Positions 47,511-48,090 of a stretch of 48,090 bases of DNA are shown piece by piece (position 1 is the stretch's first letter; the number at the start of each line of letters is the position of its first letter). This DNA comes from Nanoarchaeum sp. GTDB lineage: Archaea; Nanobdellota; Nanobdellia; SCGC-AAA011-G17; PNOQ01. The position numbers and the translations under genes are program-made. The notes beneath the pieces are model-generated. The model was not told the DNA's origin. It searched no databases and worked only from the letters and a program-made list of their open reading frames with translations. The stretch lies in contig PNOQ01000053.1 of NCBI GenBank assembly GCA_013824915.1, positions 1-48,090 on the forward strand. Direction: 5' to 3'.

Positions 47511-47861
47511 TTATTTTTTATCTTTTTCTTTTATTTCCTTATCTAAACTGTCCGAAAATGCTTTAATTTCTTCAACAAATTTTTGTTTTTCATTTGGTGA
47601 CATTTCAAATATAAGAACCATCTTATTTGAAATTGTTGAAGCCCTTACGAATAAATCAATCAAAGTTTTTCTTGATTCATTATCAAGATTTTTTGAAAGT
47701 TCTAATAACGCAGATGGGTCCTTTTGCAATTGAACCCAATTTTTATAGTCTTCTGAATATTTTTCCTGCATAAATTTGAGTTGTTCTATCGACCTAGCAG
47801 TATCAGTTAAAAAAATTTTATAAAATTTCGATAACTCAATAATAAAATCTTTTTTTGTCAT
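47511..47861 (-). CDS. Uncharacterised helical protein
   Basis: 116-aa ORF, 2 nt from the next gene; long amphipathic helices. Confidence 0.65.
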   Translation of the reverse strand: MTKKDFIIELSKFYKIFLTDTARSIEQLKFMQEKYSEDYKNWVQLQKDPSALLELSKNLDNESRKTLIDLFVRASTISNKMVLIFEMSPNEKQKFVEEIKAFSDSLDKEIKEKDKK

Positions 47862-47961
47862 TTTGTCCCATTTGTAAGTATACCATAAAATTTATAATTC
47901 TTGTGGTTTATGAGGCTTTAGGTATAAGTCTTAGAATAACCTTATTTTTTACACAGAGAAA

Positions 47962-48090
47962 TTAAAATAATCTAAAACTTTTGATTAATGCTATTATTGA
48001 GATGATTATTGCTATAATAGAAATAATTATAGAAAATTCTCTATGCCTTATACTATCTAATTCTCTTAATTGTATTAATCCTCTTCCGGT
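47962..48090 (-). CDS. C-terminus of a membrane protein truncated by the window edge
   Basis: Manual reverse translation TGRGLIQLRELDSIRHREFSIIISIIAIIISIIALIKSFRLF* in an open frame to 48090. Confidence 0.5.
   Translation of the reverse strand, partial: TGRGLIQLRELDSIRHREFSIIISIIAIIISIIALIKSFRLF

Noticed and set aside
1-48090. CRISPR array, transposase, integrase or rRNA
   Set aside because: No regularly spaced 20-40 bp repeats, no recognisable transposase/integrase ORF and no rRNA-like stretch were seen on reading both strands.

Overview
AT-rich, gene-dense archaeal chromosome segment. Its gene content suggests a DPANN lineage of Woesearchaeota/Pacearchaeota type, but that is inference with no marker-tree support. 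The backbone is informational: Topo VI A/B, Pno1-like KH protein, aIF1A, an NMD3-like protein, DUF424, aIF2-beta, an RPA-like OB protein, MCM, TBP, IleRS, RFC small and large subunits, FEN1, PolB, Trm5-like, Dus, MetAP, Cdc48/p97 and MetRS plus a separate tRNA-binding domain. Other content: a class III signal peptide/pilin-like cluster (0.6-5 kb), a giant lipoprotein-type subtilase, two HtpX paralogs (one with LemA), a HerA-like ATPase, several regulators, a stand-alone LAGLIDADG endonuclease next to an intron-containing tRNA, and tRNA-Asn. The most interesting unexplained signals are: (1) two leader RNAs 31 kb apart (7733-7764 and 38530-38563) that can form the same compact H-type pseudoknot (AAGTC...GACTT crossing a second stem whose sequence differs but still pairs), each just upstream of a ribosome-binding site of an uncharacterised gene; (2) two identical perfect palindromes CCGATAATTATCGG bracketing a Bat-type HTH gene; (3) an 11-bp-phased pair of TGTATACA palindromes plus GCACAAAAAGTAAA iterons in front of a zinc-ribbon/AbrB-like gene that overlaps Cdc48; (4) a tandemly duplicated uncharacterised domain; (5) a carbohydrate-binding-like module apparently inserted in a GATase-like pilin-class protein. 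No CRISPR array or obvious transposon was seen. All homology calls are from reading the protein sequences; no searches were run.
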